A stretch of DNA of 64,000 nucleotides, from the NCBI GenBank assembly GCA_955652705.1, contig CATPBK010000061.1, forward strand, positions 1 to 64,000. The letters are read 5' to 3'. Positions 37,110-46,636 of the stretch are shown piece after piece. The notes under the pieces are model-generated. The model did not search any database and was not told where the DNA came from. It worked only from the letters and a program-made list of their open reading frames with translations. How positions within the stretch are numbered: position 1 is the first letter of the stretch; every line of letters starts with the position of its first letter. Position numbers and translations under genes: made by a program. The DNA comes from Candidatus Dormiibacterota bacterium. Lineage in GTDB: Bacteria > Chloroflexota > Dormibacteria > Dormibacterales > Dormibacteraceae.

Positions 37110-39881
37110 TCAGGCGCCCGAGGCGGCGGCGCTGACCTCGTTGAAGGACTGGTAATACTCGACCCGCTGGGAAGCCAGAACGGCAACGTCGGAGTTCACG
37201 ACGACCGGTCCCCCGAAGCCGGTGGCGCAGGTGAAATAGGCCCCCGCACCGGGCGCGACCGCTGCGGTTTGCGGTGAGCAGCCGGGGATGGCGATCGTGA
37301 GGTTTGCGGTGGTGCCCTGCGGATTGACAACGTGGACGTTGTCGGCGACGAAGCCCGGGCCGCTGGTCCGGTCGAACCAGGTCAGGAAAAGCGTGCTGGC
37401 TGCAGCGCTCGCCGGGACCGCAGCGATCTCGTTGAATGTCTGGTAATACTCGACGCGCTGGGAGGCCAGCACCGGCTGGTCGGCCGACACTTTGACCGGT
37501 CCGCCGAATCCGTTTGCGCAGCTGAAGTAGCTCTGTCCACCCGCCGCGATCGCGGCCGTCTGGGGGCCGCAGCCGGGAATGCTGACGGTCGCCTGAGCCG
37601 CGGAAGAGCCCGGATTGACCACGTGGATGTTGTCGGCGACGAAGCCCGGGCTCGAGGTGCGGTCGTACCAGCTGAAGTAGGCGAGCGTGCTTGCCGCTGC
37701 GGCCGGCAGCGCGCGCGTCTCGTTGAACGATTGGTGGTACTCAACGCGCTGGGAGGCGATCACCGGATTGCCGGTGGCGCGGACGGTCACCGGGCCGCCG
37801 AATCCGGTCGGGCAGGAGAAGTACTGTTCGGACCCGGCGACGAGAGATCCGCTGAGGCTGCAGCCCGGAAAGCCCGGGATCGTGACGGTCACGCTCGTGT
37901 TGCTCGGACCGGGATTGATGACGTGGATGTTGTCGGCGACGAAGCCCGGATCGCTGAAGTGGTCATACCACGGGAAGTAGAGGGTGTTGCCGGCCAAGCC
38001 CACAGAGCTGGCCGGGGTCTCGTTGAACGACTGGTAATAGAGGACACGCTGGGAGGCGATCACAGCCGGCCCGGAGGCGACAGTCACGTCGACCGGCCCG
38101 CCGATCAATCCCTGGCCAAGGCCGATGTGGGTTTCCTGTCGCGGAGAGAGGGAGAACCGATAGAGAGAGCCTCCCAGACGAACGCATCCGGAGCTTGCCG
38201 TCGACCCGGGATTCACGAGATGGACGTTGTCGACAAGCATGCCCGCGCTGGCCGTGTCGTACCAGCTGAAATTCGAGCTCTGGACTGACTGAGCGGCAGT
38301 TATCGCGTCGCTCGGCGCGGAGGCGACGCCATTGCCGTACTGGTTGACTCCCTGCACGGTGAGCGAGTAGCTCGCGCCGGGCGTGAGGCCGCCGATCGTG
38401 GCGAAGGTCGTCGAGCCGGGCACCGACACGCTCGCGCCGCCAGGGGACGCCGTAACTGTGTAGCTGGAGACGCCGGCCGAGCTCGGACTCGGTGACCAGC
38501 TGATCGAGGCGGAGCTGGCCCCGGCGCAGACGACCAAGGAAGCCGGAGCGCCCGGTATCAGGCTGAAATGCGTGGCCAGAGTGCTCCAGAGCTCGGAGGC
38601 CGCGCCCCCATAGTCGAGCGTGAAAAGCCCGACGCCGCGCAGGTTGTCACGGTTCACGAGGTCGTACTTGGCACCGAGCGAGCCGGTGTCGTCCCAGTAC
38701 ATCTGCTCGAGGCAGGCGGGATGCCCGGAGTTCCAGGTCGACCAGGGACTCACGCCGTCGTAGCCGTCCCGATGGGAGGCGAAGTTGGTGTTGTCAGGAT
38801 CGGTCGCCATGGAGATGCCGCCGCGGTAGGTCAGGGTCCAGAGGCCGCCCGATGGGTACTGGTTGGGAGCCGTCGAATTGACGCAAGCACCACGGTTGTA
38901 ATAAGGCAGCCCGAGGATGACCTTGCTCGAGGGGACAGCGGTTGAGTACTCGCCGGCGGTGCGCGTGTCGTTGTAGGTGTACGCGGAGAGAGGCGAGACC
39001 GGGTTCAAGCAGTAGCGGCTGCAGTACGTCGGCGGCCCCGAGTAGTTGGACCAGTCGCTGTCATAAGCCATCACGAAGAAGGAATCGACCGACTTCGCGA
39101 GCTCGACGACGTCGAAAAAGTTGTACGGATCGGCCGCGGACGCCGCGTAGCTGTCGATTGAGAGATAGGACGATGCCGGCATCGCCGCGCGCAGGCTCTG
39201 CGCGAACGACGTGAGACCGTGGCGCGCCCAGCTCGGGTCGGAGGTTCCGCAGCTGCCGTTCAGTCCCTCGTAGTCGATGTTGATGCCGTCGAGCCCGTGC
39301 GCGTTCATCTGCTGGACCGACTGCGAGATCGTCGAACTCGTGTGGTTCAAGCCGGTGCACATCTGAGGCGTACCCGCGCTGAAATCGAAGAGCTGGATCG
39401 TCATCACCACTCGGGTTCCGTGCCCGTGGGCGGCTGACACGAAGGAGGACATGGTTCCCGAGTTGAGTACAGCCCAGCCGGTGTCAGACGTGACCAGGTT
39501 GCCATCGCCGCTGTTGACGTGAACTCCGAAGTAGGCGACTGTCGAAAGCAGGTCGAGGTTCCAAGTCGTGTAGCCGACCGCCGAGCTTCCCAGGTTGCCC
39601 GCGTTGACGAAGCCGAACACCTCGCGCTTGGGACCTCCCGCGGACGGGCTGACCGCGTTCGGCCTGGCCGCCAGCGGAGCCGGCTTGGTAAACGCAGATC
39701 CGGACGCTGCCGGCGGTGGCTGCGCCGAGTCCGCCGCCGCCTGCTGATTGATCCATGGGTGGACCAGGTCGTGGGGAGGCAGAGTCGACGTCGCGGCCGC
39801 GGTTGGCGTGATGGTGACGAATCCGGTCACCACGGCGGCGGCGACAGCAGCAGCTAGATGGCGGGGAGCATGCAAGGGCAT
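37110..39881 (-). CDS. Secreted GH18-like glycosidase with FN3 domain and four C-terminal repeats
   Basis: 923 residues. Signal peptide about 1-30. A GH18 barrel spans about 85-430 with DGINIDYEG (residues 198-206), the D-x-x-N-x-D-x-E form found in chitinase/YaaH-like enzymes, with Glu205 as likely acid. A fibronectin III domain spans about 440-530. Then come four repeats of about 90 residues, each opening with W(Y/F)D...VDN(V/I)H(V/L)(V/I)NP and closing with ASQRV-x-Y-x-Q-(S/T)FNE. The catalytic part probably cuts chitin or peptidoglycan-like sugar chains; the repeats probably bind a surface or polymer (inference). Confidence 0.82.
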   Translation of the reverse strand: MPLHAPRHLAAAVAAAVVTGFVTITPTAAATSTLPPHDLVHPWINQQAAADSAQPPPAASGSAFTKPAPLAARPNAVSPSAGGPKREVFGFVNAGNLGSSAVGYTTWNLDLLSTVAYFGVHVNSGDGNLVTSDTGWAVLNSGTMSSFVSAAHGHGTRVVMTIQLFDFSAGTPQMCTGLNHTSSTISQSVQQMNAHGLDGINIDYEGLNGSCGTSDPSWARHGLTSFAQSLRAAMPASSYLSIDSYAASAADPYNFFDVVELAKSVDSFFVMAYDSDWSNYSGPPTYCSRYCLNPVSPLSAYTYNDTRTAGEYSTAVPSSKVILGLPYYNRGACVNSTAPNQYPSGGLWTLTYRGGISMATDPDNTNFASHRDGYDGVSPWSTWNSGHPACLEQMYWDDTGSLGAKYDLVNRDNLRGVGLFTLDYGGAASELWSTLATHFSLIPGAPASLVVCAGASSASISWSPSPSSAGVSSYTVTASPGGASVSVPGSTTFATIGGLTPGASYSLTVQGVNQYGNGVASAPSDAITAAQSVQSSNFSWYDTASAGMLVDNVHLVNPGSTASSGCVRLGGSLYRFSLSPRQETHIGLGQGLIGGPVDVTVASGPAVIASQRVLYYQSFNETPASSVGLAGNTLYFPWYDHFSDPGFVADNIHVINPGPSNTSVTVTIPGFPGCSLSGSLVAGSEQYFSCPTGFGGPVTVRATGNPVIASQRVEYHQSFNETRALPAAAASTLAYFSWYDRTSSPGFVADNIHVVNPGSSAAQATVSIPGCGPQTAAIAAGGQSYFSCANGFGGPVKVSADQPVLASQRVEYYQTFNEIAAVPASAAASTLFLTWFDRTSGPGFVADNVHVVNPQGTTANLTIAIPGCSPQTAAVAPGAGAYFTCATGFGGPVVVNSDVAVLASQRVEYYQSFNEVSAAASGA

Positions 39882-39904
39882 TGCAGGGAAGTGACGGTGG
39901 CGGA

Positions 39905-39934
39905 ACTCTAGCCTTGCCCGACTGGGCTAGTCAA
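39905..39934 (-). promoter_or_regulatory. Candidate promoter of the GH18 gene
   Basis: On the minus strand TTGACT (39929-39934) and TAGAGT (39905-39910) are 18 bases apart, about 23 bases before the GH18 ATG. The spacer contains an inverted repeat CTAGCC/GGCTAG that could bind a regulator. Confidence 0.35.
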
Positions 39935-39964
39935 GTTGATGGGCACCGTTTCGCCCACCAAAAC

Positions 39965-41722
39965 TCAAGCCGCCAGCCACCAATCCGCTGCGTTCCAGGC
40001 GTCGGTGGAGTGGGTCGGATCCGGCGCGAAGTTGTGCAGCTTGAAGGGCCGCTGGATCACTCGTGGCCACTGCAGAAGCGGGATCGTGCAGTGCTCCGCC
40101 AGCCATTCGCGCTGCGCCGCCAGGTAGGCCGTCCGCCGCTTCGCGAAGTCGAGCGTCGCCGCCCCGGCCCGGAAGTCCGCATCCAGCTGGGCCGACCCGC
40201 AACGGTTCCAGTTCTGGCCGTCGGGAGTGGCGGCGCTCGGCACCTGGTCGCTCTGCGCGAAGGGCGCCCAGGCGGCCGGATCGGCCTCCCAGGTGTTCGA
40301 ATACAGGCTCATGTCAAAGGCGCCAGTCGCGTTGGCGCCGTGCCCCAGAAAGGGAGCCAGGAACAGGCTCCGGTTGAGGCAGGTGGGCCGGACCGACGCC
40401 CCGAGCTCCTGCCAGCGCGCCTGGAGCAGCTCCTGCTCCTTCTGGTGCACCGCGTTCCCACAGGGGACCAGCAGGCTGAAGTCGAGACGTCGCCCGGCCT
40501 TGCTGCGGATGCCGTCGACGCCCGCCTTCCAGCCGTCGTCCTCCAGCGTCTGCCGCGCCGCCCCGAGATCGGAGCCCGGGGCGGCGAGGGTACGGTCCGT
40601 ATAGGCGACAAGGCTCGTCGGGTAGATGCCTGGCGGCGCCTCGGCGACGCCACTGAAAGCCGCCTTGTCGAGCGCCTGGCGGTCGGCGCCCAGGCTGAGC
40701 GCGTCCAGCACCCTGGCATCGCCCACCCACGGCGGTGCCCGACCGGTCTGAGCGTTGGTGGCGTGATTGGGGTTCAAGAACTCGGTCTGGAGACTGGGAG
40801 CGATGATCGTCGTGGAGTCGGTCAGCTTCTGGAGCACAGGGATGTCGTCCGATGCCAGGTGGAAGCCGACGTCCGCTTCACCCGACGTGAGCCCCGCCAG
40901 CAGCTCCGGCTTGCCGCCGTAGGTGCGGTAGACGAGCTGGTCCAGGTAAGCGCCATGGTCGCGGCCGGCCGCGTAGCGCGGGTTGGCGACCAGCGTCAGC
41001 AGCTGATCCTTCACGGTGTTCTTGAAGGCGAAGGGACCGGACACCACGTCGGGCGCGTGGAAGTAGGTATCGGAGCCCCAGGACGAGAGCGGCACCGCGC
41101 TCAGCCGGTGTCGAGGCAGGAGCCTGGCGCGCGGGCCCAGCAGCAGGTACGCCGGGTAGAGGCCGCTCGCGGTCGCGACTGGCAGACCGCAGGCGCCGGC
41201 GCCCCGCGGCCCGAACCGCCAGACCACTTCGGTGTCGGACCGCCTTTCCATCCCGACGATGTGGTCCCAGCCGGCCGTTGAAACGGGCAGGTCGCCTGCG
41301 CAGATCGACTGCCAGGTGAAGATGACGTCGTCGACGGTCAAAGGCTGGCCGTCGCTCCATTCCAGCCCCGGCTTCAGGTGCAGGTCGATGCTCATCGTGG
41401 TCCCATCCGCGCCGGCCTTGACGTCGCCGTTCTCCCGGCTGGGCACGCGGGCGACCAGGTCCGGGTAGGGCGTCAGTTTGGGATCGAGGTTCCAGAGCGG
41501 CGCGAACAGCAGCGCCGCGACGCGGAGGTCGTTTTCGGTGGGAGCTGTAAGTGGATTCAGGGTGTCCGGCACCTCCCAGTCCGCCAGCACCAAAGTGCCG
41601 CCTTTGTGCGCCGCGGCGTCTGGGTGATAGGTGGAGGCCGGAGGCGTGGCCTGCGGCGGCCCGGCGCTGGGCTGACAGGCGATGAGCAGCGCCGCCAACG
41701 CCACCATGGAAGCCCGGCGCAT
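39965..41722 (-). CDS. Peptide/nickel-type ABC transporter substrate-binding lipoprotein
   Basis: 585 residues. Signal peptide with lipobox LIAC at about residue 16, so the mature protein is a lipid-anchored extracytoplasmic protein. The SBP_bac_5 fold follows: [22 protein letters not shown] near 42, [27 protein letters not shown] near 113-140, and [23 protein letters not shown] near 215. No permease or ATPase gene is adjacent, so the transporter core must be encoded elsewhere. TAGCCT 8 nt before the ATG fits a leaderless start. Confidence 0.88.
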   Translation of the reverse strand: MRRASMVALAALLIACQPSAGPPQATPPASTYHPDAAAHKGGTLVLADWEVPDTLNPLTAPTENDLRVAALLFAPLWNLDPKLTPYPDLVARVPSRENGDVKAGADGTTMSIDLHLKPGLEWSDGQPLTVDDVIFTWQSICAGDLPVSTAGWDHIVGMERRSDTEVVWRFGPRGAGACGLPVATASGLYPAYLLLGPRARLLPRHRLSAVPLSSWGSDTYFHAPDVVSGPFAFKNTVKDQLLTLVANPRYAAGRDHGAYLDQLVYRTYGGKPELLAGLTSGEADVGFHLASDDIPVLQKLTDSTTIIAPSLQTEFLNPNHATNAQTGRAPPWVGDARVLDALSLGADRQALDKAAFSGVAEAPPGIYPTSLVAYTDRTLAAPGSDLGAARQTLEDDGWKAGVDGIRSKAGRRLDFSLLVPCGNAVHQKEQELLQARWQELGASVRPTCLNRSLFLAPFLGHGANATGAFDMSLYSNTWEADPAAWAPFAQSDQVPSAATPDGQNWNRCGSAQLDADFRAGAATLDFAKRRTAYLAAQREWLAEHCTIPLLQWPRVIQRPFKLHNFAPDPTHSTDAWNAADWWLAA

Positions 41723-41730
41723 GCGCGTAC

Positions 41731-41758
41731 AGGCTACGCAAACTCCCGAGGGTAGAAT
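41731..41758. promoter_or_regulatory. Divergent -10 elements for pdxS and the binding-lipoprotein gene
   Basis: TAGAAT at 41753-41758 lies 11 nt before the pdxS ATG. On the minus strand TAGCCT (41731-41736) lies 8 nt before the lipoprotein ATG at 41722. The gap is 47 bases and no -35 is convincing. Confidence 0.4.
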
Positions 41759-41769
41759 TCAGAGGCGTC

Positions 41770-42675
41770 ATGGCGGAACGGAACGGCGGCGGCGCCCAGA
41801 AGGGCACTTTCAAGGTCAAGGCCGGCCTGGCCGAGATGCTGAAAGGCGGCGTCATCATGGACGTCGTCACGCCCGAGCACGCCCGGCTCGCGCAGGACGC
41901 CGGCGCCTGCGCGGTGATGGCGCTGGAGCGGGTGCCGGCCGACATCCGCAAGGAGGGCGGCGTCGCCCGGATGAGCGACCCGGGCCTGATCAAGTCGATC
42001 GAGGCCGCGGTCACCATCCCGGTCATGGCCAAGTGCCGGATCGGCCACTTCGTCGAGGCCAGAGTGCTGGAGGCGCTCGGTGTCGACTACATCGACGAGT
42101 CCGAGGTCCTGACGCCCGCCGACGAGGAGAACCACATCGACAAGTGGCCGTTCACGGTCCCCTTCGTCTGTGGCTGCCGGGACCTGGGCGAAGCGCTCCG
42201 GCGCATCGCCGAGGGCGCCGCCATGATCCGGACCAAGGGCGAGGCCGGGACCGGCAACGTGGTCGAGGCGGTGCGTCACGCGCGCGCCGTCAACGCCGGC
42301 ATCCGCAAGCTCCAGGGCCTGAACCGCGCCGAGCTGGTGCAGGAGGCCAAGCGCATCGGAGCGCCGGTCGAGCTGCTCGAGGAATGCCAGAGACTGTGCC
42401 GTCTACCGGTCGTCAACTTCGCCGCCGGCGGCATCGCGACCCCGGCCGACGCGGCGCTGATGATGCAGCTGGGAGTCGACGGCGTCTTCGTGGGGTCGGG
42501 GATCTTCAAGTCGGAGGACCCCCTCCGGCGAGCCAAGGCGATCGTCGCGGCGACCACCTACCACGACCGGCCCGACATCATCGCCGAGGCCAGCGAGGGT
42601 CTCGGCGAGGCGATGCGTGGGCTCGAGATCCCGGCCCTCTCGGAAGACCAACTTCTCGCCCAAAGAGGCTGGTAG
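41770..42675 (+). CDS. pdxS: Pyridoxal 5'-phosphate synthase, synthase subunit
   Basis: 301 residues; builds PLP from ribose 5-phosphate, glyceraldehyde 3-phosphate and ammonia from PdxT. Seen: [44 protein letters not shown] near 18-62, with the Lys that binds the pentose near 90 (MAKCRIGH), [16 protein letters not shown] near 116, and [18 protein letters not shown] near 155 with the second catalytic Lys. It is the first gene of the pdx unit. The stop is followed at once by a broken copy of the pdxT start. Confidence 0.97.
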   Translation: MAERNGGGAQKGTFKVKAGLAEMLKGGVIMDVVTPEHARLAQDAGACAVMALERVPADIRKEGGVARMSDPGLIKSIEAAVTIPVMAKCRIGHFVEARVLEALGVDYIDESEVLTPADEENHIDKWPFTVPFVCGCRDLGEALRRIAEGAAMIRTKGEAGTGNVVEAVRHARAVNAGIRKLQGLNRAELVQEAKRIGAPVELLEECQRLCRLPVVNFAAGGIATPADAALMMQLGVDGVFVGSGIFKSEDPLRRAKAIVAATTYHDRPDIIAEASEGLGEAMRGLEIPALSEDQLLAQRGW

Positions 42676-42722
42676 CCAGCAACGGCCGCAAGCCGCTCAT
42701 AGGGGTCATCGCGCTTGGCGCC
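42672..42722 (+). pseudogene. Remnant of a pdxT 5' end
   Basis: Seventeen codons read [17 protein letters not shown], matching the functional pdxT N-terminus ASNGTRPLIGVLALQGA at about 42887-42940; CCGCTCATAGGGGTC is identical in both. The remnant begins at a GTA that overlaps the pdxS TAG as GTAG, the tight junction expected for pdxST, and soon loses similarity. It looks like the original gene start displaced by the intervening repeat. Confidence 0.65.
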
Positions 42723-42787
42723 TCCGGCGAGCCCTCGACCGCCATTCACCAGGGGTCGCTGACATTGGGTACGCCGCTCGTGTGGAG

Positions 42788-42854
42788 TGGCCCGGCAAAG
42801 CCGTGCCACATCGGCCCGCCTCCGGCTTCGATCCGAAATCAGCGATTTCGGATC
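42788..42854 (+). repeat. Structured intergenic repeat, CCGAAATC-hairpin family (copy 2, pdxS-pdxT)
   Basis: First hairpin 42788-42808 (TGGCcCGGC, loop AAA, GCCGtGCCA), then CGGCTTCG, then a perfect 11-bp stem GATCCGAAATC (42830-42840) / GATTTCGGATC (42844-42854) with a 3-base loop. The reverse complement aligns with 11986-12064 between purF and purM. The third base pair of the 11-bp stem is T:A here and C:G there. The rest of the 42723-42880 spacer has no recognisable feature. Confidence 0.75.
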
Positions 42855-42880
42855 GGGAAAGAGGTAGAGCTGCTTCTCAA

Positions 42881-43483
42881 ATGAGTGCGTCGAACGGAAC
42901 CAGGCCGCTCATAGGGGTCCTGGCGCTCCAGGGCGCTTTTGCGGAGCACGAGCGTGCGCTGGAGGCGGCCGGCGCTCGCACCCGCTTGGTACGCCTGAGG
43001 GAGGACCTGGATGAGCTCGACGGCCTCGTCATCCCGGGTGGCGAGAGCACCACGATGACGATGCTGATGCAGCGGATGGGCCTTTATGACTCCGTTCGCG
43101 AGGCGGTTCGGGGCGGCCTGCCCACTCTCGGCACCTGCGCCGGGATGATCATCCTGGCCGAGCGGATCACCGACGGCCTGCCGGACCAGCCCGGATTCGG
43201 CATCCTCGACATCGCCGTCCGCCGCAACGGCTACGGCCGCCAGGTCGACAGCTTCGAGGCGGATCTCGACCTGACCGGTGACGAGAGGCCGTTCCCGGGA
43301 GTGTTCATCCGGGCGCCGATCGTCGAGGACACCGGCTCGACCGAGGTCATCGTCAGACGCGACGGCGAGCCGGTCGGGGTCCGCCAGGGCTCTGTCATGG
43401 CGCTCGCCTTCCACCCGGAGCTGAGCGGCGACCTCCGCCTCCACGAAGAGTTCGTGCGCCTGGTGAGGAAGGGAAACAACTGA
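42881..43483 (+). CDS. pdxT: Pyridoxal 5'-phosphate synthase, glutaminase subunit
   Basis: 200 residues; releases ammonia from glutamine for PdxS. Seen: IGVLALQGAFAEHERAL near 11, VIPGGESTTMTML near 50, LGTCAGMIILAE with the Cys nucleophile near 86, and ALAFHPELSGDLRLHEEFV near 174 with the catalytic His/Glu. The ATG at 42881 is chosen from the family N-terminus. The stop overlaps the next gene by one base (TGATG). Confidence 0.96.
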   Translation: MSASNGTRPLIGVLALQGAFAEHERALEAAGARTRLVRLREDLDELDGLVIPGGESTTMTMLMQRMGLYDSVREAVRGGLPTLGTCAGMIILAERITDGLPDQPGFGILDIAVRRNGYGRQVDSFEADLDLTGDERPFPGVFIRAPIVEDTGSTEVIVRRDGEPVGVRQGSVMALAFHPELSGDLRLHEEFVRLVRKGNN

Positions 43484-44466
43484 TGGGCGGCGTCCGGGCG
43501 GCCAGCGTCCGCGACCTGGCTCGTATCGAAGAGATCCAGCGCGAGGGCGGCGGCGAGCTTTCGGAGACTGCCGCCCGGGGCCCCGTCCGCCTCTGGTCTC
43601 TGCTTAGCCAGACCATCTCCTCGATCCTGCCTGCCATGTACAACGACACGCTTCTCTACGTGGCCGAAGAGCAGGGTGAGGTGATCGGGTTCATCCAGGC
43701 CGCCAACCGGCCGGCCGGGGTCGGCCTGGCGGGCGCGACTACGCTCCAGGTGCTGAACCTGTGCGTCGATCCTCGGTACGCGACCGAAGAGGTCGGCCTC
43801 GCCCTCATCGAGCACCTCTCCAATCAGGCGCTCCAGCGCGGCGTGCACAGGCTTTTCGTGCGCCTGCCCTTGGAGGATCGCCTGACCCGCGTCTTCAGGA
43901 TGCAGGGCTTCCGCCAGTACGCGATCGAGTACGTCCTCTACAACGAGTCGGCGACAGCCACCAAGGCGCCCGAGCCGGTCGGGCTACGCCCCGAAAAGCG
44001 CGGCGACTTCGCGCGGCTCTACCAGCTGTATCGCAAGGTCACACCGCCGGGCGTGGCGCAGGTCGAGGCGCCTACCTCCAGGGAGTGGAAGGCATTGCGG
44101 GCCGAGTGGTTCAGCCACGGCACCGTTCGTGGCCAGACCGACCAGCAGTTCGTGGTGGACCGCGTCGAGCTGGTGGGCTGGATGCGGGTCCAGCGGAGCT
44201 CCTCGACCAGGCCCCACTCGCTGTCCTTCATGGCCCTGCCGGAGGAGCCCCTGCCGCACGAGATGGTCGACTACTCGCTTTCCCTGCTTGGCAGCCGGCC
44301 GGGGACGGTCTGGTCAAGCCTCCGTCACTATGATTCCCACATGATCGAGGCCCTTCGAGCGCGGGGTTTCAGCACTCTCGTCACGCAGTCGCTGATGATG
44401 CGAGAGCTGGCTTTGCGCGCTCCCGTCAAGGAGAAGGCGAAGGGCCTGGTCCCCTCTTTCGGTTGA
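43483..44466 (+). CDS. Tandem GNAT-like acetyltransferase
   Basis: 327 residues. The N-terminal half has a GNAT core: VRAASVRDLARIEEIQ, YVAEEQGEVIGFIQAA near 60, LQVLNLCVDPRYATEEVGLALIEHLSNQALQRGVHRLFVRLP near 87-127. The C-terminal half (LRPEKRGDFARLYQLYRKVTPPGVAQ...) looks like a second, degenerate copy. Substrate unknown. It lies in the pdxST-GNAT-R3H-tmk unit with one-base junctions. Confidence 0.75.
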   Translation: MGGVRAASVRDLARIEEIQREGGGELSETAARGPVRLWSLLSQTISSILPAMYNDTLLYVAEEQGEVIGFIQAANRPAGVGLAGATTLQVLNLCVDPRYATEEVGLALIEHLSNQALQRGVHRLFVRLPLEDRLTRVFRMQGFRQYAIEYVLYNESATATKAPEPVGLRPEKRGDFARLYQLYRKVTPPGVAQVEAPTSREWKALRAEWFSHGTVRGQTDQQFVVDRVELVGWMRVQRSSSTRPHSLSFMALPEEPLPHEMVDYSLSLLGSRPGTVWSSLRHYDSHMIEALRARGFSTLVTQSLMMRELALRAPVKEKAKGLVPSFG

Positions 44467-46013
44467 TGGAGGAAGCCCTGGACCGGCAGCCGGCTGGCTG
44501 GGATCCCGAGATCGAACTGCTCGCCCAAACGCTGCCGCCCCACCTCTACCAGGCCGTCCACGAGCGCATCGATCCCGACCAGCTGCTGGAGATCGTGCTC
44601 GATCTCGGCCGGGAGTCGGAGGCGCGCGTGCCTGGCCGCGAGGTGCTCTTGAGCGACCAGTCGGTGACAGCCTCCGACCTCGACTACGTGGCCAACCGAG
44701 TGGGGCAGTTTGGTGACGACAACCGGGCCGGCATCGAGCGCACGCTTCATCGCGTCTCCGCCATCCGAAACCGGACCGGCCGGATCGTCGGCCTGACCTG
44801 CCGGGTAGGCCGTGCCGTGGGCGGGACGGCCGACATCATCAGGGACATAGCGCTCGCGGGCCAGAGCATCCTGCTGCTGGGCCGGCCGGGGATCGGCAAG
44901 ACCACGATCCTGCGCGAGTGCGCGCGGCTGCTAGCCGACGAGCAGCGCAAGCGCGTCGTCATCGTCGATACCTCGAACGAGATCGGCGGCGACGGCGACA
45001 TCCCGCACCCTGGCATCGGCCGCGCCCGCCGGATGCAGGTCCGCACGCCGCTCCTCCAGCACTCGGTGATGATCGAAGCTGTCGAGAACCACATGCCGGA
45101 GGTGATCGTCATCGACGAGATCGGCACCGAGCTCGAGGCCGTGGCCGCCCGCACCATCGCCGAGCGCGGCGTGCAGCTGATCGCGACAGCGCACGGCCAG
45201 ACGCTCGAGAACCTGATGGTGAACCCGACCCTGAACGACCTTCTCGGTGGCATCCAGAGCGTGACCCTGTCCGACGAGGAGGCGCGCCGGCGGGGCACTC
45301 AGAAATCGGTGCTCGAGCGCAAGGCGCCGCCCACCTTCGACGTCCTGGTCGAGATCCAGGACCGGGACCGGGTGGCCATCCACCTGCCGCTCGCCGACGT
45401 TGTCGACGCGGCGCTGCGTGGCGATGTGCCGACGCCCCGGATCCGGCTACGCACGCGGGAGGGGCGCGTGCTCTCCAACGTGGAGGAGGACCGCCAGGAC
45501 GCGCCGCCGGCCGGGCTCCGGGCGGCCGGGGCGCCGTCGGGCAAGCGGCCCCGCGCGATCTTTGCCTACGGGGTCAGCCGCCAGTACATCGAGCAGTCTG
45601 TGCGCGACCTCGCCATCCCCGTCCGCGTCCTCGGCAACCCGGACGGTGCGGACCTGGTGCTGACGCTGAAGAACTACTACCGGCGCCGGCCGGACAGCAT
45701 CCGCCACGCGGAGACCTCCGGCGTGCCCATCGCGATCTTGAAAAGCAACACCGTCTCCCAGGTCAGAGAGGCACTGGCCCAGCTCTATGCCGGCGAGGGC
45801 GCTGACGACGCGACCGCGCAGGCGCTCGACGAGGCTCAGGCCGCCGTGCGGAGGGTCAAGTCGACGCTCCAGCCGGCCGAGATCTCGCCCCAGAACGCCT
45901 ACGTGCGCCGGCTCCAGCACAAGCTGGTCGACGAGCAGGGCGGCGTCGAGGCCAAGAGCACGGGGAAGGAGCCGCAGCGGCGGCTGCGCATCTACATGCC
46001 CGGCACGGAGTGA
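44466..46013 (+). CDS. SpoIIIAA/ycf45-like AAA ATPase with R3H nucleic-acid-binding domain
   Basis: 515 residues. The ATPase core has Walker A GRPGIGKTT near 140, a DTSNEIGGDGDIPHPGIGRARRMQV segment near 170, Walker B EVIVIDEIGTELEA near 213, and a following ATAHGQTLENL. After a linker the C-terminal part contains NAYVRRLQHKLV, an R-x3-H signature of R3H single-strand-binding domains. The family is widespread in Terrabacteria and plastids; function is not settled. An in-frame TTG one codon upstream overlaps the previous stop and may be used. Confidence 0.85.
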   Translation: MEEALDRQPAGWDPEIELLAQTLPPHLYQAVHERIDPDQLLEIVLDLGRESEARVPGREVLLSDQSVTASDLDYVANRVGQFGDDNRAGIERTLHRVSAIRNRTGRIVGLTCRVGRAVGGTADIIRDIALAGQSILLLGRPGIGKTTILRECARLLADEQRKRVVIVDTSNEIGGDGDIPHPGIGRARRMQVRTPLLQHSVMIEAVENHMPEVIVIDEIGTELEAVAARTIAERGVQLIATAHGQTLENLMVNPTLNDLLGGIQSVTLSDEEARRRGTQKSVLERKAPPTFDVLVEIQDRDRVAIHLPLADVVDAALRGDVPTPRIRLRTREGRVLSNVEEDRQDAPPAGLRAAGAPSGKRPRAIFAYGVSRQYIEQSVRDLAIPVRVLGNPDGADLVLTLKNYYRRRPDSIRHAETSGVPIAILKSNTVSQVREALAQLYAGEGADDATAQALDEAQAAVRRVKSTLQPAEISPQNAYVRRLQHKLVDEQGGVEAKSTGKEPQRRLRIYMPGTE

Positions 46014-46636
46014 GTCGCCTGCGATCTCGCGGGACCTTCATCACCTTCGAGGGGCCGGACGGCGCCGGCAAGTCGACGCAGGTGAAGATGCTCGCCGAGG
46101 CGCTGGCGGAGCAAAGACCGCTGGTGCTCCGCGAACCGGGCGGCACCGAGCTCGGTGAGCGGATCCGCGAGATTCTTCTCCATCAGCCCGAAGGCATGAG
46201 CGCAGAGGCGGAGATGCACCTTTTCATGGCGGCCCGCGCCGAGCTCTTGCGGACGCGGATCGAGCCGGCGCTGGCCGCGGGCCGGATCGTGATCGACGAC
46301 CGCTACCAGGACTCCACGCTCGCCTATCAGGGCGGCGGCCGGGGCGCGCCGGTGGAATGGCCGCCGACCTTCCCCAAGCCCGACCTGACCGTGCTGCTCG
46401 TCCTCCCGCCGGATGTCGGCCTGGACCGGATCCGGTCGGGAGGCAAAGGTCTGGATCGTCTCGACGCCGAACCGCTCGACTTTCATCGTGCGGTGGCGGC
46501 GGCGTACGATCGGTTGGCGGCGGCCGAGCCGGACCGGTTCCTTCGTCTGGATGCGCGAGGAGCACCGGAGGAAATTCACGCGCAGGTGCTCGGTAGGGTC
46601 AGGAGCCTCCTGGCTCAAAGCGAGGTGCGGGCATAA
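46010..46636 (+). CDS. tmk: Thymidylate kinase
   Basis: 208 residues; phosphorylates dTMP to dTDP. Seen: FITFEGPDGAGKSTQVKMLAE near 8-28 (P-loop), LREPGGTELGERIREILL near 41 with the LID-type ERxGGTE analogue, DDRYQDSTLAYQGGGRG near 94, and a C-terminal Asp/Arg-rich helix. The GTG start overlaps the upstream stop as GTGA. Its TAA overlaps the next gene as ATAA. Confidence 0.95.
   Translation: MSRLRSRGTFITFEGPDGAGKSTQVKMLAEALAEQRPLVLREPGGTELGERIREILLHQPEGMSAEAEMHLFMAARAELLRTRIEPALAAGRIVIDDRYQDSTLAYQGGGRGAPVEWPPTFPKPDLTVLLVLPPDVGLDRIRSGGKGLDRLDAEPLDFHRAVAAAYDRLAAAEPDRFLRLDARGAPEEIHAQVLGRVRSLLAQSEVRA

Noticed and set aside
39881-41281. Plus-strand open frames opposite the binding-lipoprotein gene
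   Set aside because: The minus-strand protein has a signal peptide, lipobox and SBP_bac_5 motifs; the plus-strand translations show none.
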